The notes beneath the pieces were generated by a model. That model worked only from the letters and a program-made list of their open reading frames with translations, had not been told where the DNA came from and did no database searches. Source: a virus. Taken from it: a stretch of DNA of 36,308 bases. Shown here one piece after another: positions 7,301 to 14,839 of this stretch. Every line of letters starts with the position of its first letter. Position 1 is the first letter of the stretch. A program made the position numbers and the translations under genes. Location of the stretch: the IMG/VR virus record IMGVR_UViG_3300020465_000049, positions 1 through 36,308 of that record, one strand, 5' to 3'.

Positions 7301-10075
7301 AGAGCTGATCAAGGAGGGGTAGTTGTTTTTGAAACAATTCCTTCAGACGCATCTCCTGATATATGGTATGAAAATGATGTTAATTTTGAAGTCAATGCTA
7401 ATGGAGAACATCAAGGTAGCTACGGTTGGCAAAATGTTCAAACAAAAACTTCGGCGGTATCAGACACTGGATTTTTTAATTGTTATTCATTTGGTAATGG
7501 TGTAGAAAGTTATACTGTAAGAGACTCTGTAAAAGGCGAAGCTTTAGCTTTAGGAAATAGAGTGACAACAACATCAGGTCAAGATTATAAAGAGGCCCAT
7601 AGGTTCGCTGATTTAACCTATAGCGGGGTGTTTAACGATGAAAGTAATGTAAATAAACTTAATGAGTTTAATTTAGGATTAGCCAATTTTAAACCGCTTG
7701 AAGACTCCTTTGGTTCTATTCAAAAACTTCATGCTAGAAAAACAGACATACTTACTTTGCAAGAAGATAAAATATCTTACGTATTAGCTGGCAAAGATTT
7801 GCTTACTGATGCAGGGGGATCAGGGAACCTTACTTCTGTTCCAGAAGTATTAGGCCAGCAAATCTCTCGTATAGAAGAATATGGGATTAGTAGAAATCCT
7901 GAAAGTTTTGCAGTGTTTGGTGCAGATAAATTTTTTACTGACGAGCAAAGAGGAGCAGTTATTCAACTGAAAGGAGGCGCTTATAATCAAGAGTCTTTAA
8001 CAGTCATTTCTGAACTCGGTATGAGGTCTTGGTTTAGGGATTTGTTTCATAATAATTTTGATGCTCAAAAGTTAGGTGGATTCGATCCGTATATGAACGA
8101 ATATATTTTATCCGCCAACAGTATAACTTTGCCATTTGTTGGGAATTGTGATTTATGTGGAAGTTCTAGAGACATAGCTATACCTGTAGGCGAAACAATA
8201 TCTTATTGTGTGGATGTAACACAAGAAGTAGGCACTGTAGAGATTGAATATGTTATTCCCAGTGGTGGTAATAACAATGTTATTACTGAAGCCAATACAC
8301 CCAATCCTAGTGCTGGATTGGTTAATGTTATAACTGAAACTAATTCAACGGCATCTTCTGGGAACGAGATAGTCGTAGAAGACTCTACTTCAAATAATAC
8401 TTATACTATAACAGCTTTATATAATGGAACCACTACAAGCGTAACCACGTCTATAAATGGTATTTTAACTGTAGCTAAAAACTCTGTATATGCAGAAAAT
8501 TTAACTGTTGAAGTTTCGTCTAATAGTATAACTGAAGATACTATTGAGATTACAGTAAATTGCCCTACGCCCGATGATATAACTATCATTCAAGTAGGTA
8601 TTGGAAGTAATGCCGATAAAGGTAAATTTATTCATAATGAATATAGATGGCAAGATGGTTTATTTAATTCTCCTTTACACAGTGAATTAATGGAGTTTAA
8701 AAGTGGCAAAGAAAATCCCTTAGTAAGTCAATATTTAAGTTTAACTGGAAGCCAAGGAGCGGGGGTTATCCCAGATGACGACGCCAAGGTGACAATCATA
8801 AGTAATAAAATTAATTTTGATGACTATGATTTTGAGCCTAACACTAACAACTTTAGATTTTTAAGATCAGCAACAGTTTATGGTAATATAACTTCCGATA
8901 TAATTTCTTTATTAGCGGCATCTACTAATGTCACACCGCTTCAAAATAATGCGCCAGAATTTTCTGCTACATTTACTATGCCAAGCGGGGCTACTAATGA
9001 TAATTTATATTTAATATATGATTACAGGGATTCAACTGCGGTACAATTATGTTATTCAACAGTAGATCTAAATGATGTATGCTGTGTAGGGTGTAATGTA
9101 GAACCAACGCCGGTTCCTACTCCGGAGCCTACGCCTACTCCTATAGGATGTATATCCTATACGTTAGCTTCACCATCTACTTGTACGAGTTACGATGTTA
9201 AAGCAAACGCAGATACCATTCGTATTGATTTTACTAATTGTGATGGAGATGCTGATTTTGTAGCAAATGTTCCTGCTGGAGATGCTGTAGACGTGTGTTC
9301 AACTACTGTCCCTACGACTACTCCTGGAACAGGTACTGTTACAGCAGGTGTGAGTTGCGGTGGTACAGCCAATACATTTACTTGGTTGGCATGTAATGGA
9401 GTACAATTAGAGGAAACAGTAGGAGGGGGAGATTCAAGTGTGGTTTGTGCTTCAAATATACCTGTAAGGTCAGTAGGTACTAATGGAACAGTGACGGCAG
9501 GAGCAGCATGTGAAGAAAAATATTACGCAGCAATACAATGCGGTAGTAGTGGTACAAGAGTTTTCTTGTCGGGAAGTGCTTCTCTTGGAGTCTTTAGCGT
9601 AGGTAATGTTGTCTACTATGATGAGATAAATTTAAGCGGCTCAAATATACCTATAAGAAAATGCGCTACAATAGAAAAAATTAATTGGGGCAATGGAAAT
9701 GGTGGAGAAATAGTGGGTCAAGCGTCTTCGTGTAAAGATGCTACAAATTGTCCAAGTGATTTAACGGATAACCCTGTATGGATGTTTAACACAAACCAAG
9801 ATGGAGGGTTTGATACTCCTGCTAATTTAACGTGTAACAACACGGTATTTTGCGCTGCACCGGCATTTACTTCTATTACTACTACTGCAAATTTATTTGC
9901 TAATAATACTTTATTTTTCTCAGACAGAGATTTTAATTTACCTTTCAACGGGAATAATAAATATTATGGATTTGTTGCTCCTCCACCAGGAAGCAAGTAT
10001 GCAACTCAAGATTTTATGGAAGGATGGGTGCAGATAGGTAGTGACGGAAGGGTAATATCATTCTTTACATGTTAA
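4337..10075 (+). CDS. Large tail stabilisation protein with C-terminal adhesin-like modules
   Basis: This 1912-residue protein begins one base after the previous stop codon (TAAAATG). Residues 1-60 (FIAGRMNKSLDERLVPNGEY, then DALNVRLGSTE and GSVENSKGN) match the start of P22 gp10-like tail stabilisation or crAss-type muzzle proteins. Such proteins close the tail end and hold fibres; the match is from memory of the family. The body to about residue 1580 is Asn/Thr-rich and beta-rich. A Pro-Thr hinge, PTPVPTPEPTPTP (1590-1602), then separates a Cys-rich C-terminus of about 310 residues. That tail carries a module (about 1751-1800, FSVGNVVYYDE then a CATIEK strand) and a final SDRDFNLPFNGNNKYYGF segment that resemble repeats in the next gene. 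It is longer than usual for the family, and the extra length is mostly the C-terminal part, which looks like a fused host-contact region. Confidence 0.72.
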   Translation: MANLQRNFIAGRMNKSLDERLVPNGEYIDALNVRLGSTEASEIGSVENSKGNTKMTSLQYEQTNSVTGAVLLSNQARCIGAYEDGQNNRIYWFVHDPAFSVGNTGKIDMIVSFNPTTQNLTYHIISIDDGYGGNTTLNFNPKHLITGVDLVEDLLFFTDNINPPRYINVTQNYPNPLFDIDQTTAEEFMVIKKPPVTAPVLILKQQINNLDDFLETRFICFAYRYQYANGEYSATSQWSEPAFDPNNYNYSYATNLNEGMVNTVTGVDVQFNSGSALVKNIEILYKEITDGTVKIVDKLSKDLQGFADNTQYSFTFDNSKIFTVLPSTELLRLYDNVPIKALGQTLMGNRLVYGNYIEGYDLKDIFNNPVKLEFITNLVENQIQNFSLTTSLEAGSYTFGSVQTIPNSIAKVDFSSVDTFTQLKAGTSFVIYFTFEHSKYDPTASQPTTTTENVDVQFAYVLPQDYTSIYDLVAAADFQEAIGTVSNIKPVYDAVNPTSCSGYTLTDFVNCFIPTTQTTSTGTVTKFSSGITAAGEPVKIVDNTPATTSIKLQLPAMRYVTDPASPSGGWYEYYKYISLTAQFTTVSNPKSLHSNRGYEIGVVYMDEFLRSSTALVSPNNTIQIPCSNSRSQNQIQVSIPWAQRAPYWAKYYKFVLKPDQSTYETIYSEIFFKDPQSNSYFFLLEGENAAKVEAGQRLIVKRDSGGAVEQCVEAVVTDKQVQSSDFLKIRNPFDTTTYPEEPPEDPFAVGYYINLPAGPYMEMVPSGFNITETTSVGGSAVANTPVTSTFPIRVKTKGFPVGRALVNVPNLDPNASPTAKYIDYTIPVNSQINITIEQRREGARGGFAGRCEYRYNTYESPDLIASTDYANFQAWFEGDNIGDLITQMSRVDNGDGSQTTNTYIAGTPIDGTSTGLNVSEPPETINSTDQNPFIPVALGTNTYQFFNANDGSKWLLATGTSSCKAAANLFGGNVGGRASSVYMKITVQRADQGGVVVFETIPSDASPDIWYENDVNFEVNANGEHQGSYGWQNVQTKTSAVSDTGFFNCYSFGNGVESYTVRDSVKGEALALGNRVTTTSGQDYKEAHRFADLTYSGVFNDESNVNKLNEFNLGLANFKPLEDSFGSIQKLHARKTDILTLQEDKISYVLAGKDLLTDAGGSGNLTSVPEVLGQQISRIEEYGISRNPESFAVFGADKFFTDEQRGAVIQLKGGAYNQESLTVISELGMRSWFRDLFHNNFDAQKLGGFDPYMNEYILSANSITLPFVGNCDLCGSSRDIAIPVGETISYCVDVTQEVGTVEIEYVIPSGGNNNVITEANTPNPSAGLVNVITETNSTASSGNEIVVEDSTSNNTYTITALYNGTTTSVTTSINGILTVAKNSVYAENLTVEVSSNSITEDTIEITVNCPTPDDITIIQVGIGSNADKGKFIHNEYRWQDGLFNSPLHSELMEFKSGKENPLVSQYLSLTGSQGAGVIPDDDAKVTIISNKINFDDYDFEPNTNNFRFLRSATVYGNITSDIISLLAASTNVTPLQNNAPEFSATFTMPSGATNDNLYLIYDYRDSTAVQLCYSTVDLNDVCCVGCNVEPTPVPTPEPTPTPIGCISYTLASPSTCTSYDVKANADTIRIDFTNCDGDADFVANVPAGDAVDVCSTTVPTTTPGTGTVTAGVSCGGTANTFTWLACNGVQLEETVGGGDSSVVCASNIPVRSVGTNGTVTAGAACEEKYYAAIQCGSSGTRVFLSGSASLGVFSVGNVVYYDEINLSGSNIPIRKCATIEKINWGNGNGGEIVGQASSCKDATNCPSDLTDNPVWMFNTNQDGGFDTPANLTCNNTVFCAAPAFTSITTTANLFANNTLFFSDRDFNLPFNGNNKYYGFVAPPPGSKYATQDFMEGWVQIGSDGRVISFFTC

Positions 10076-10095
10076 AAATTAATTAATTTTACACA

Positions 10096-12321
10096 ATGGC
10101 AACAGCTGGAATATACTACATAGACACATTTAATTTTGCAGATGCTACTGCAGTATATACAGATGCGGCCCTAACGACGTTTGCTCCCGATGGTTATTAT
10201 CAAATGGGTGGAGCAACTGCTCGCCAACAAGTAGGCGGTATATTACTACCCGCAGAACCTTGTCCTTCTTGCGCTAAACCATCACCGGATCCTACTCCAA
10301 CTCCAAACAATGCTTTTAAAGTAACAGATAAGGTAACCTCAGTAATTGATCACGTTGTTCTAGATAACAATTTCACCGTGGGAGAAGAGGTGACTACGGA
10401 TATTTCTTCTAATTGTTGGCTTATAAATGAAAAGGCAGTAAATAGCACGACTAATGTTATTACAGGTAAATGTGCTGTTGTACCACCGCCGCCTGCTGAG
10501 TATTATGAATTAGATTTGTGTCCTATTTCTGCTAATACGGGCGTCCCTACTAAAATTTACAGTTCATTAACGCCTACTTCAGGACAGAGATTATATGTAG
10601 TTAATATTTATAATAACGCTTATTATCTATACAACAATGCTCAGCCTGTAACTACTCCCGTACCTGGGATACCATTAATTGAAACAGGCATTTCTTTAAC
10701 TGCTGCTAGTGCTTGTCCTACAGTTCCAACCCTTTATACATATTGGAACGCTCAAGAGTGTAATAACCCTAACATTACTAAAATAATTCAAGCTCCCGAT
10801 GGAACTAGTTTTGTAGTGGGTCAGTCAGTTAAAATATCTAATACGTGTTATGAAATAACAAGTCAAAGGGTAGGATCAGCTACTACTTTTGATATACAAT
10901 ATTTAGCAGGAGGAGCTGTTTACACAGGTTGTACCACTGGAGCTACGCCTTGTATTGCTGCTGTACCACCAAACACTTCTTTCTTAGCTAGAGAGAATAC
11001 AACTCTTGCTGAGTATCATGTTCTAATGAAATCAGGTTTTAAAGTGAATGATAATGTAGAAATACAAACAAGCGGGGGTGTACAAATTGCTGGGTGTTAT
11101 AAGTTAGTTAGCCAGTCTACTACTCCTACCACTAACACTATAATAAATGATTGCCCTGATGTATCTGCATGTGCAACCTATAGAGTTATTGGCAGTGGTA
11201 CATTTAATAGGTGTTCAGACGGTCAGAGTGTTTTTAGAGATTATAGCTCAGACCCTTCAGGAGAAGTGTGTGCACGATTAGAAACTGCGAATTTTTCAGG
11301 GGGTGCAACACAAATTGGAACTTGTATTACTGACATTCCTTTTGAGCCCACAGGTTTTGATTATTTTAGGGCCGTACCATGTGATGGAGGCGCAGAAATA
11401 ATTGTGAAAACCGATGGGACACTTCCCGAAGAGGGTCAGGCAGTTAAAGTAGACGGTGGAACTACTTGTTATGAAATTAAAGGAACTTCAGGAATCGAGA
11501 CAGCAATCAATGATATAACTGATCTAACAGATAATTGTAATGAATGTAACCCTCCTGCCAATTGTTTTCTTCATCAAGTAGATTATGTGAATAGCTTTAC
11601 TGTGTGTACCGCTGGTACATTTGGGGTTACTTTTGCTGATAATAGTGATTTTTCCGCAGCTACTAAATTATATTCATCGAATGGATGTGTAAACTCGGCA
11701 CCTGCGCTTGATGGAACTTATACTGTTACTACTTCGACTAGTAAAATATCTAGATATTGGGATGGTGTTACACTTGGAAACGCTACTGTATGCAGCAGTA
11801 CACCGCAAAATGTAACAGCTACTATAACATCATTTGATAATAAAATTAAAGGAAGCACTGAAGGCGTGGGTTACACAGTAACAGGGTCGGGAATAAATTC
11901 CTCAACTACTGGAGCTTCGCCTTTGTCTATACCATCTGGCGGAAATTCACCTTTTAACACTGCTATATCAGTAAATCCAGGCTTTAGTATAACAGGCGCC
12001 GACGTTATTTACAATCCTACAAGCATAACCCAAAATTCAAGTGTTACAGTAAGACTAGAAGGGACAATAACGGAAGATGCGCCTACCAATGTTTATTTTG
12101 TGTTATCATGTGGTAATTTACTATACTATAGAGTTGAGTCCCCTTCTGCTTTATCAAACGGAACAGTAATTTACTTTAGATCTACCGCTGGTCAAGTGTT
12201 GTGTGGAACAGTACAAGGCACAGATTTAGGGGCTAAGAACGCTGACTTGATTCAAATAATTACTTCTCAAGGTTGTAACAACAGTTTGTGTACGCAAGGG
12301 AGTTTCAATCCTATGTTCTAA
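10096..12321 (+). CDS. Cys-rich modular tail fibre or adhesin-like protein (741 aa)
   Basis: The protein has 741 residues, no signal peptide and an unusually high Cys content. The N-terminus holds the motif AVYTDAALTTFAPDGYY (about residues 19-35), then GGILLPAEPCPSC and a Pro-rich hinge, PSPDPTPTP (62-70). At least four imperfect copies of a beta module follow, of the pattern V-G-x-x-V, about 8 residues, C-Y-x-I, Thr-rich strand, Cys; they centre near residues 96, 242, 317 and 445. The C-terminal third is Ser/Thr/Gly-rich and beta-rich. The same module and hinge occur at the end of the preceding protein, which suggests the two meet in the same part of the tail. A receptor-binding or fibre role is inferred. 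The ATG at 10096 lies 20 bases after the previous stop codon. Confidence 0.75.
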   Translation: MATAGIYYIDTFNFADATAVYTDAALTTFAPDGYYQMGGATARQQVGGILLPAEPCPSCAKPSPDPTPTPNNAFKVTDKVTSVIDHVVLDNNFTVGEEVTTDISSNCWLINEKAVNSTTNVITGKCAVVPPPPAEYYELDLCPISANTGVPTKIYSSLTPTSGQRLYVVNIYNNAYYLYNNAQPVTTPVPGIPLIETGISLTAASACPTVPTLYTYWNAQECNNPNITKIIQAPDGTSFVVGQSVKISNTCYEITSQRVGSATTFDIQYLAGGAVYTGCTTGATPCIAAVPPNTSFLARENTTLAEYHVLMKSGFKVNDNVEIQTSGGVQIAGCYKLVSQSTTPTTNTIINDCPDVSACATYRVIGSGTFNRCSDGQSVFRDYSSDPSGEVCARLETANFSGGATQIGTCITDIPFEPTGFDYFRAVPCDGGAEIIVKTDGTLPEEGQAVKVDGGTTCYEIKGTSGIETAINDITDLTDNCNECNPPANCFLHQVDYVNSFTVCTAGTFGVTFADNSDFSAATKLYSSNGCVNSAPALDGTYTVTTSTSKISRYWDGVTLGNATVCSSTPQNVTATITSFDNKIKGSTEGVGYTVTGSGINSSTTGASPLSIPSGGNSPFNTAISVNPGFSITGADVIYNPTSITQNSSVTVRLEGTITEDAPTNVYFVLSCGNLLYYRVESPSALSNGTVIYFRSTAGQVLCGTVQGTDLGAKNADLIQIITSQGCNNSLCTQGSFNPMF

Positions 12322-12358
12322 AATTTAATTTAGTATCTTAGTATATAAAATTAAATTT
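12321..12358 (+). promoter_or_regulatory. Near-consensus -7 box inside an 11-bp inverted repeat
   Basis: TATCTTAG at 12334-12341 differs from TAnnTTTG at one base. It sits between AAATTTAATTT (12321-12331) and its exact reverse complement AAATTAAATTT (12348-12358), which ends one base before the glycosyltransferase ATG. It may be a promoter with an operator, or an RNA hairpin over the start; in DNA this AT-rich it could also be chance. Confidence 0.38.
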
Positions 12359-12359
12359 A

Positions 12360-13583
12360 ATGAAATCTATATTTGTGCAGATAGCTAGCTATCGCGACCC
12401 CGAACTTATTCCCACTATAAAGGATCTAATTGAAACGGCTCATAAACCTGAGAATTTAAAAATATGCATTGCTCATCAATATGCAGAGGAAGATGAGTGG
12501 GACCGCTTAGATCAGTTTGCTGATGACGGACGATTTACCGTCATACAAATTCCTTATCAAGAATCTCAAGGAACTTGTTGGGCGAGAAGTGAAATCCAAA
12601 GACATTATAATGGTGAAGATTATACTCTTCATTTAGACTCTCATCATCGTTTTGAAGCTGGGTGGGACACGGAATGTATAAACACATTAACAAAGCTACA
12701 AAAGCAGGGTTTTAAAAAGCCATTACTGACCTCTTATTGTCCAGCTTATGAATTAAATACCACTAAGCCTAGAGACACCACAGCTTATGGTATGCAAATT
12801 AATGTTTGGAATGATGGTGTAGCTTTATTTCATCCTTATGCAATGGGAAAAACTACGGCTCCGGTTCCTTCAAGATTTTACTCAGGGCATTTTGCATTTA
12901 CATTAGGACAGTTTTGTAAGGAGGTTCCTCATGATCCTCTTATGTATTTTTATGGAGAAGAAATATCTATCTCAGTAAGAGCTTTTACTCATGGCTATGA
13001 TTTATTTGCACCCCACAAACCTGTGGTATGGCATGAATACACTAGAGAGGGAAGGTCAAAGCATTGGGACGATCATAGTAGATGGTTTGATAGAGACGCC
13101 GCTTCAAAAGCACGGACTCGTCAACTTTTAGGTGTCAATGGAGAAGTTTGTTCACCGTGCAATAAAAACACTTTTAAAGAATATGGCCTTGGCGAGGTGA
13201 GAACATTAGAAGAGTATGAGTTGTATGCTGGGGTAAAATTTGCTGATCAGACTATAACACATAGGTGTAAACAAAACCTGCCTCCCCCTGGAATGGAAGG
13301 AGACTCTATCTACCATGAGTCAAAAGAATATCATATAAAATTAAACAAGTATGACTTCTTATATGAAGATACTGCATTTGCAGCGCTTGTAATGGAAGAT
13401 AATAACGGGATAGTAGTTCACCACGATACAATAACAAAAGACGAAATAAACGCCCTTAAATCGTCTAATATGGTTTATATGAATATATCTAGAAGTGTGA
13501 TAGGGGTTAAGCCTTTGAGATATTTGATATGGCCTTACAGCCAATCGCATGGATGGGGAGATAAAGTGGTTAGTTATTTTTAG
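12360..13583 (+). CDS. GT60-like glycosyltransferase (GlcNAc-transferase fold)
   Basis: The protein has 407 residues. The N-terminal 270 residues match the GlcNAc-type glycosyltransferase family that includes the Skp1 GnT1 enzymes (PF11397, GT60). The signatures are IFVQIASYRDPELIPTIKDL at 4-23, CIAHQ at 36-40, GTCWARSEIQ at 71-80 and HLDSHHRFEAGWD at 91-103; D93-S-H95 is the likely metal-binding DxH-type motif. Characterised members transfer GlcNAc to hydroxyproline in eukaryotic Skp1. Phage substrates are unknown and could be virion proteins or host surface sugars. Residues from about 290 to 407 form an extra beta-rich domain of unknown role. It lies among tail genes, directly after two proteins with Pro-Thr hinges, which favours a virion substrate. 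No signal peptide is seen, so it should act in the host cytoplasm. Confidence 0.85.
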   Translation: MKSIFVQIASYRDPELIPTIKDLIETAHKPENLKICIAHQYAEEDEWDRLDQFADDGRFTVIQIPYQESQGTCWARSEIQRHYNGEDYTLHLDSHHRFEAGWDTECINTLTKLQKQGFKKPLLTSYCPAYELNTTKPRDTTAYGMQINVWNDGVALFHPYAMGKTTAPVPSRFYSGHFAFTLGQFCKEVPHDPLMYFYGEEISISVRAFTHGYDLFAPHKPVVWHEYTREGRSKHWDDHSRWFDRDAASKARTRQLLGVNGEVCSPCNKNTFKEYGLGEVRTLEEYELYAGVKFADQTITHRCKQNLPPPGMEGDSIYHESKEYHIKLNKYDFLYEDTAFAALVMEDNNGIVVHHDTITKDEINALKSSNMVYMNISRSVIGVKPLRYLIWPYSQSHGWGDKVVSYF

Positions 13584-13591
13584 TAAATTTG
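13584..13591 (+). promoter_or_regulatory. Bacteroidetes-type -7 box
   Basis: TAAATTTG matches TAnnTTTG exactly and overlaps the end of the glycosyltransferase gene by nothing: it starts one base past the stop codon. The next ATG (13611) is 20 bases past the box. No convincing -33 element is seen. Confidence 0.45.
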
Positions 13592-13610
13592 TATATCTAA
13601 ATTTTTTATT

Positions 13611-14405
13611 ATGCCAGACTATACTTTAACTTATAGCGAAACATCTAACGGATGGCCTTCTTTTTATTCTTATTATCCAGAGTATATGGTGGGTATGAAT
13701 AATTATTTATATTCATTTTCAGGGGGAAATATTTACCAACACAACACCAATACAGTTAGAAATAATTATTATGGCATCCAGGGTATATCAGAGATAACGA
13801 GCGTTTTTAATGAAGATCCTTTAACTAATAAAATATTTAAAACATTAAACTTAGAGTCCGACACTGCATGGTCGGCTTCATTAGAAACTGACCTTCCTAA
13901 CACGGGTCTTATTGACTACAGCTGGTTTGTCCAAAAAGAAGGAGATTGGTTTGCGTATATTAGAACTGCAGGAGGAGACCCTGCCGCTTTAACAGAATAT
14001 GCTTTGAGATCTATGAATGGTATTGCACAAAGTCTTTCAGTAACTGGAACTACCAACAATCCTATTATAAATTTTGCAACCTCCATAAACATAGGAAATA
14101 TTATAAGTATTGGAGATAATCTATATTCTGCCAACCCACCTTATACAGGCCCTACACTTATTGGCACGGTTACCGATATAGAAATAGATTTAGTTAATAG
14201 CATCAATAGAATTACTACTGACGCTACAGTAGTTGGAGGCGCTGCTCCTACCCTTCAAGACTCTTTTATCCTTTACATAAAAAATCAAGAAGCTGAGTCG
14301 CATGGTATACTTGGACACTATATGAAATTCGTTTTACAGAATACAGCAACAGTGCCAACAGAGCTCTTTGCTGTAGAGTCTCAGGTGATGAAAAGCAATC
14401 CTTAA
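13611..14405 (+). CDS. Tail structural protein (264 aa), function unknown
   Basis: The protein has 264 residues. The N-terminus is aromatic-rich, with the pattern W-P-S-F-Y-S-Y-Y-P-E-Y-M-V-G-M-N-N, then YSFSGGNIYQHN, RNNYYG and a strand KIFKTLNLESDTAW. This order (W-x-S-F-Y-S-Y, then a MxGMNN segment, a short beta hairpin ending in His-Asn, and Phe-Lys-Thr-Leu near a Trp) is, from memory, common in tail or baseplate structural proteins of marine phages. The second half is beta-rich and Thr/Asn-rich. There are no catalytic motifs, membrane segments or Cys clusters. Together with its position between the fibre genes and the ejection genes, this suggests a tail surface component. It has its own promoter box at 13584. 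Confidence 0.72.
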   Translation: MPDYTLTYSETSNGWPSFYSYYPEYMVGMNNYLYSFSGGNIYQHNTNTVRNNYYGIQGISEITSVFNEDPLTNKIFKTLNLESDTAWSASLETDLPNTGLIDYSWFVQKEGDWFAYIRTAGGDPAALTEYALRSMNGIAQSLSVTGTTNNPIINFATSINIGNIISIGDNLYSANPPYTGPTLIGTVTDIEIDLVNSINRITTDATVVGGAAPTLQDSFILYIKNQEAESHGILGHYMKFVLQNTATVPTELFAVESQVMKSNP

Positions 14406-14412
14406 AAATTAG

Positions 14413-14420
14413 TATCTTTG
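14413..14420 (+). promoter_or_regulatory. Bacteroidetes-type -7 box with a near-leaderless start
   Basis: TATCTTTG is identical to the -7 box at 2661-2668. The GNAT-like gene's ATG begins only seven bases past the box, so its transcript would be nearly leaderless if this box is used. No -33 TTTG is evident. Confidence 0.52.
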
Positions 14421-14427
14421 TTAACAA

Positions 14428-14838
14428 ATGGAATTTAACATAAGACCATTGAACGACACTGACTATGAAGAAGTTCTTGTAGGCTGGTGGCGAGATTGGA
14501 AATGGACGGCTCCAGTTCCTGCATTTTTACCCGATAACGGTAAAGGTGGCGTAATGGTTTTAGATAAAAACATACCTGTATGTGCAGGATTTATATATAT
14601 GACTAATTCAAAAGTAGCTTGGGTAGACTGGATTATATCTAATAAAGAGTATAAGAAAAAACCACACCGAAAAGAGGCTTTGACATTACTCATTAAAACA
14701 TTAACAAACATCTGCAAGGATAGCGGCAAAAAATTCAGCTATGCTCTTTTAAAAAATAAAAGTTTAATAAAAACGTATGAGAACTTGGGATACACCGCAG
14801 CAGATAATTACTCACAAGAAATGATAAAATTATTATAA
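14428..14838 (+). CDS. GNAT-like acetyltransferase (136 aa)
   Basis: The protein has 136 residues, close to the minimal GNAT fold. It begins with a beta strand of the type FNIRPLNDTDYEEV, continues with VMVLDKNIPVCAGFIYM (residues about 45-61) and AWVDWIISNKEYKKKPHRKEALTLLIKTL (about 70-98). The last stretch is where GNAT enzymes carry the beta-4 strand and the acetyl-CoA pyrophosphate loop. It ends with a helix and the strand NKSLIKTYENLGYTAADNYSQEMIKLL, typical of GNAT C-termini (N-x-x-x-x-x-x-Y-x-x-x-G-Y). The canonical Q/R-x-x-G-x-G/A loop is not intact (KKPHRKEA), so activity is uncertain. The substrate is unknown. It lies between tail and ejection genes and ends one base before the next start. 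Confidence 0.7.
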   Translation: MEFNIRPLNDTDYEEVLVGWWRDWKWTAPVPAFLPDNGKGGVMVLDKNIPVCAGFIYMTNSKVAWVDWIISNKEYKKKPHRKEALTLLIKTLTNICKDSGKKFSYALLKNKSLIKTYENLGYTAADNYSQEMIKLL

Positions 14839-14839
14839 T

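Noticed and set aside
7323-9948. Short frames on both strands inside the 1912-aa gene
   Set aside because: They lie within a continuous reading frame with no start context or spacing of their own, and their composition is that of shadow frames.
9100-12321. Diversity-generating retroelement acting on the Cys-rich tail genes
   Set aside because: There is no reverse transcriptase gene and no template/variable repeat pair with adenine-specific differences in the window. The repeats seen are protein modules, not near-identical DNA copies.
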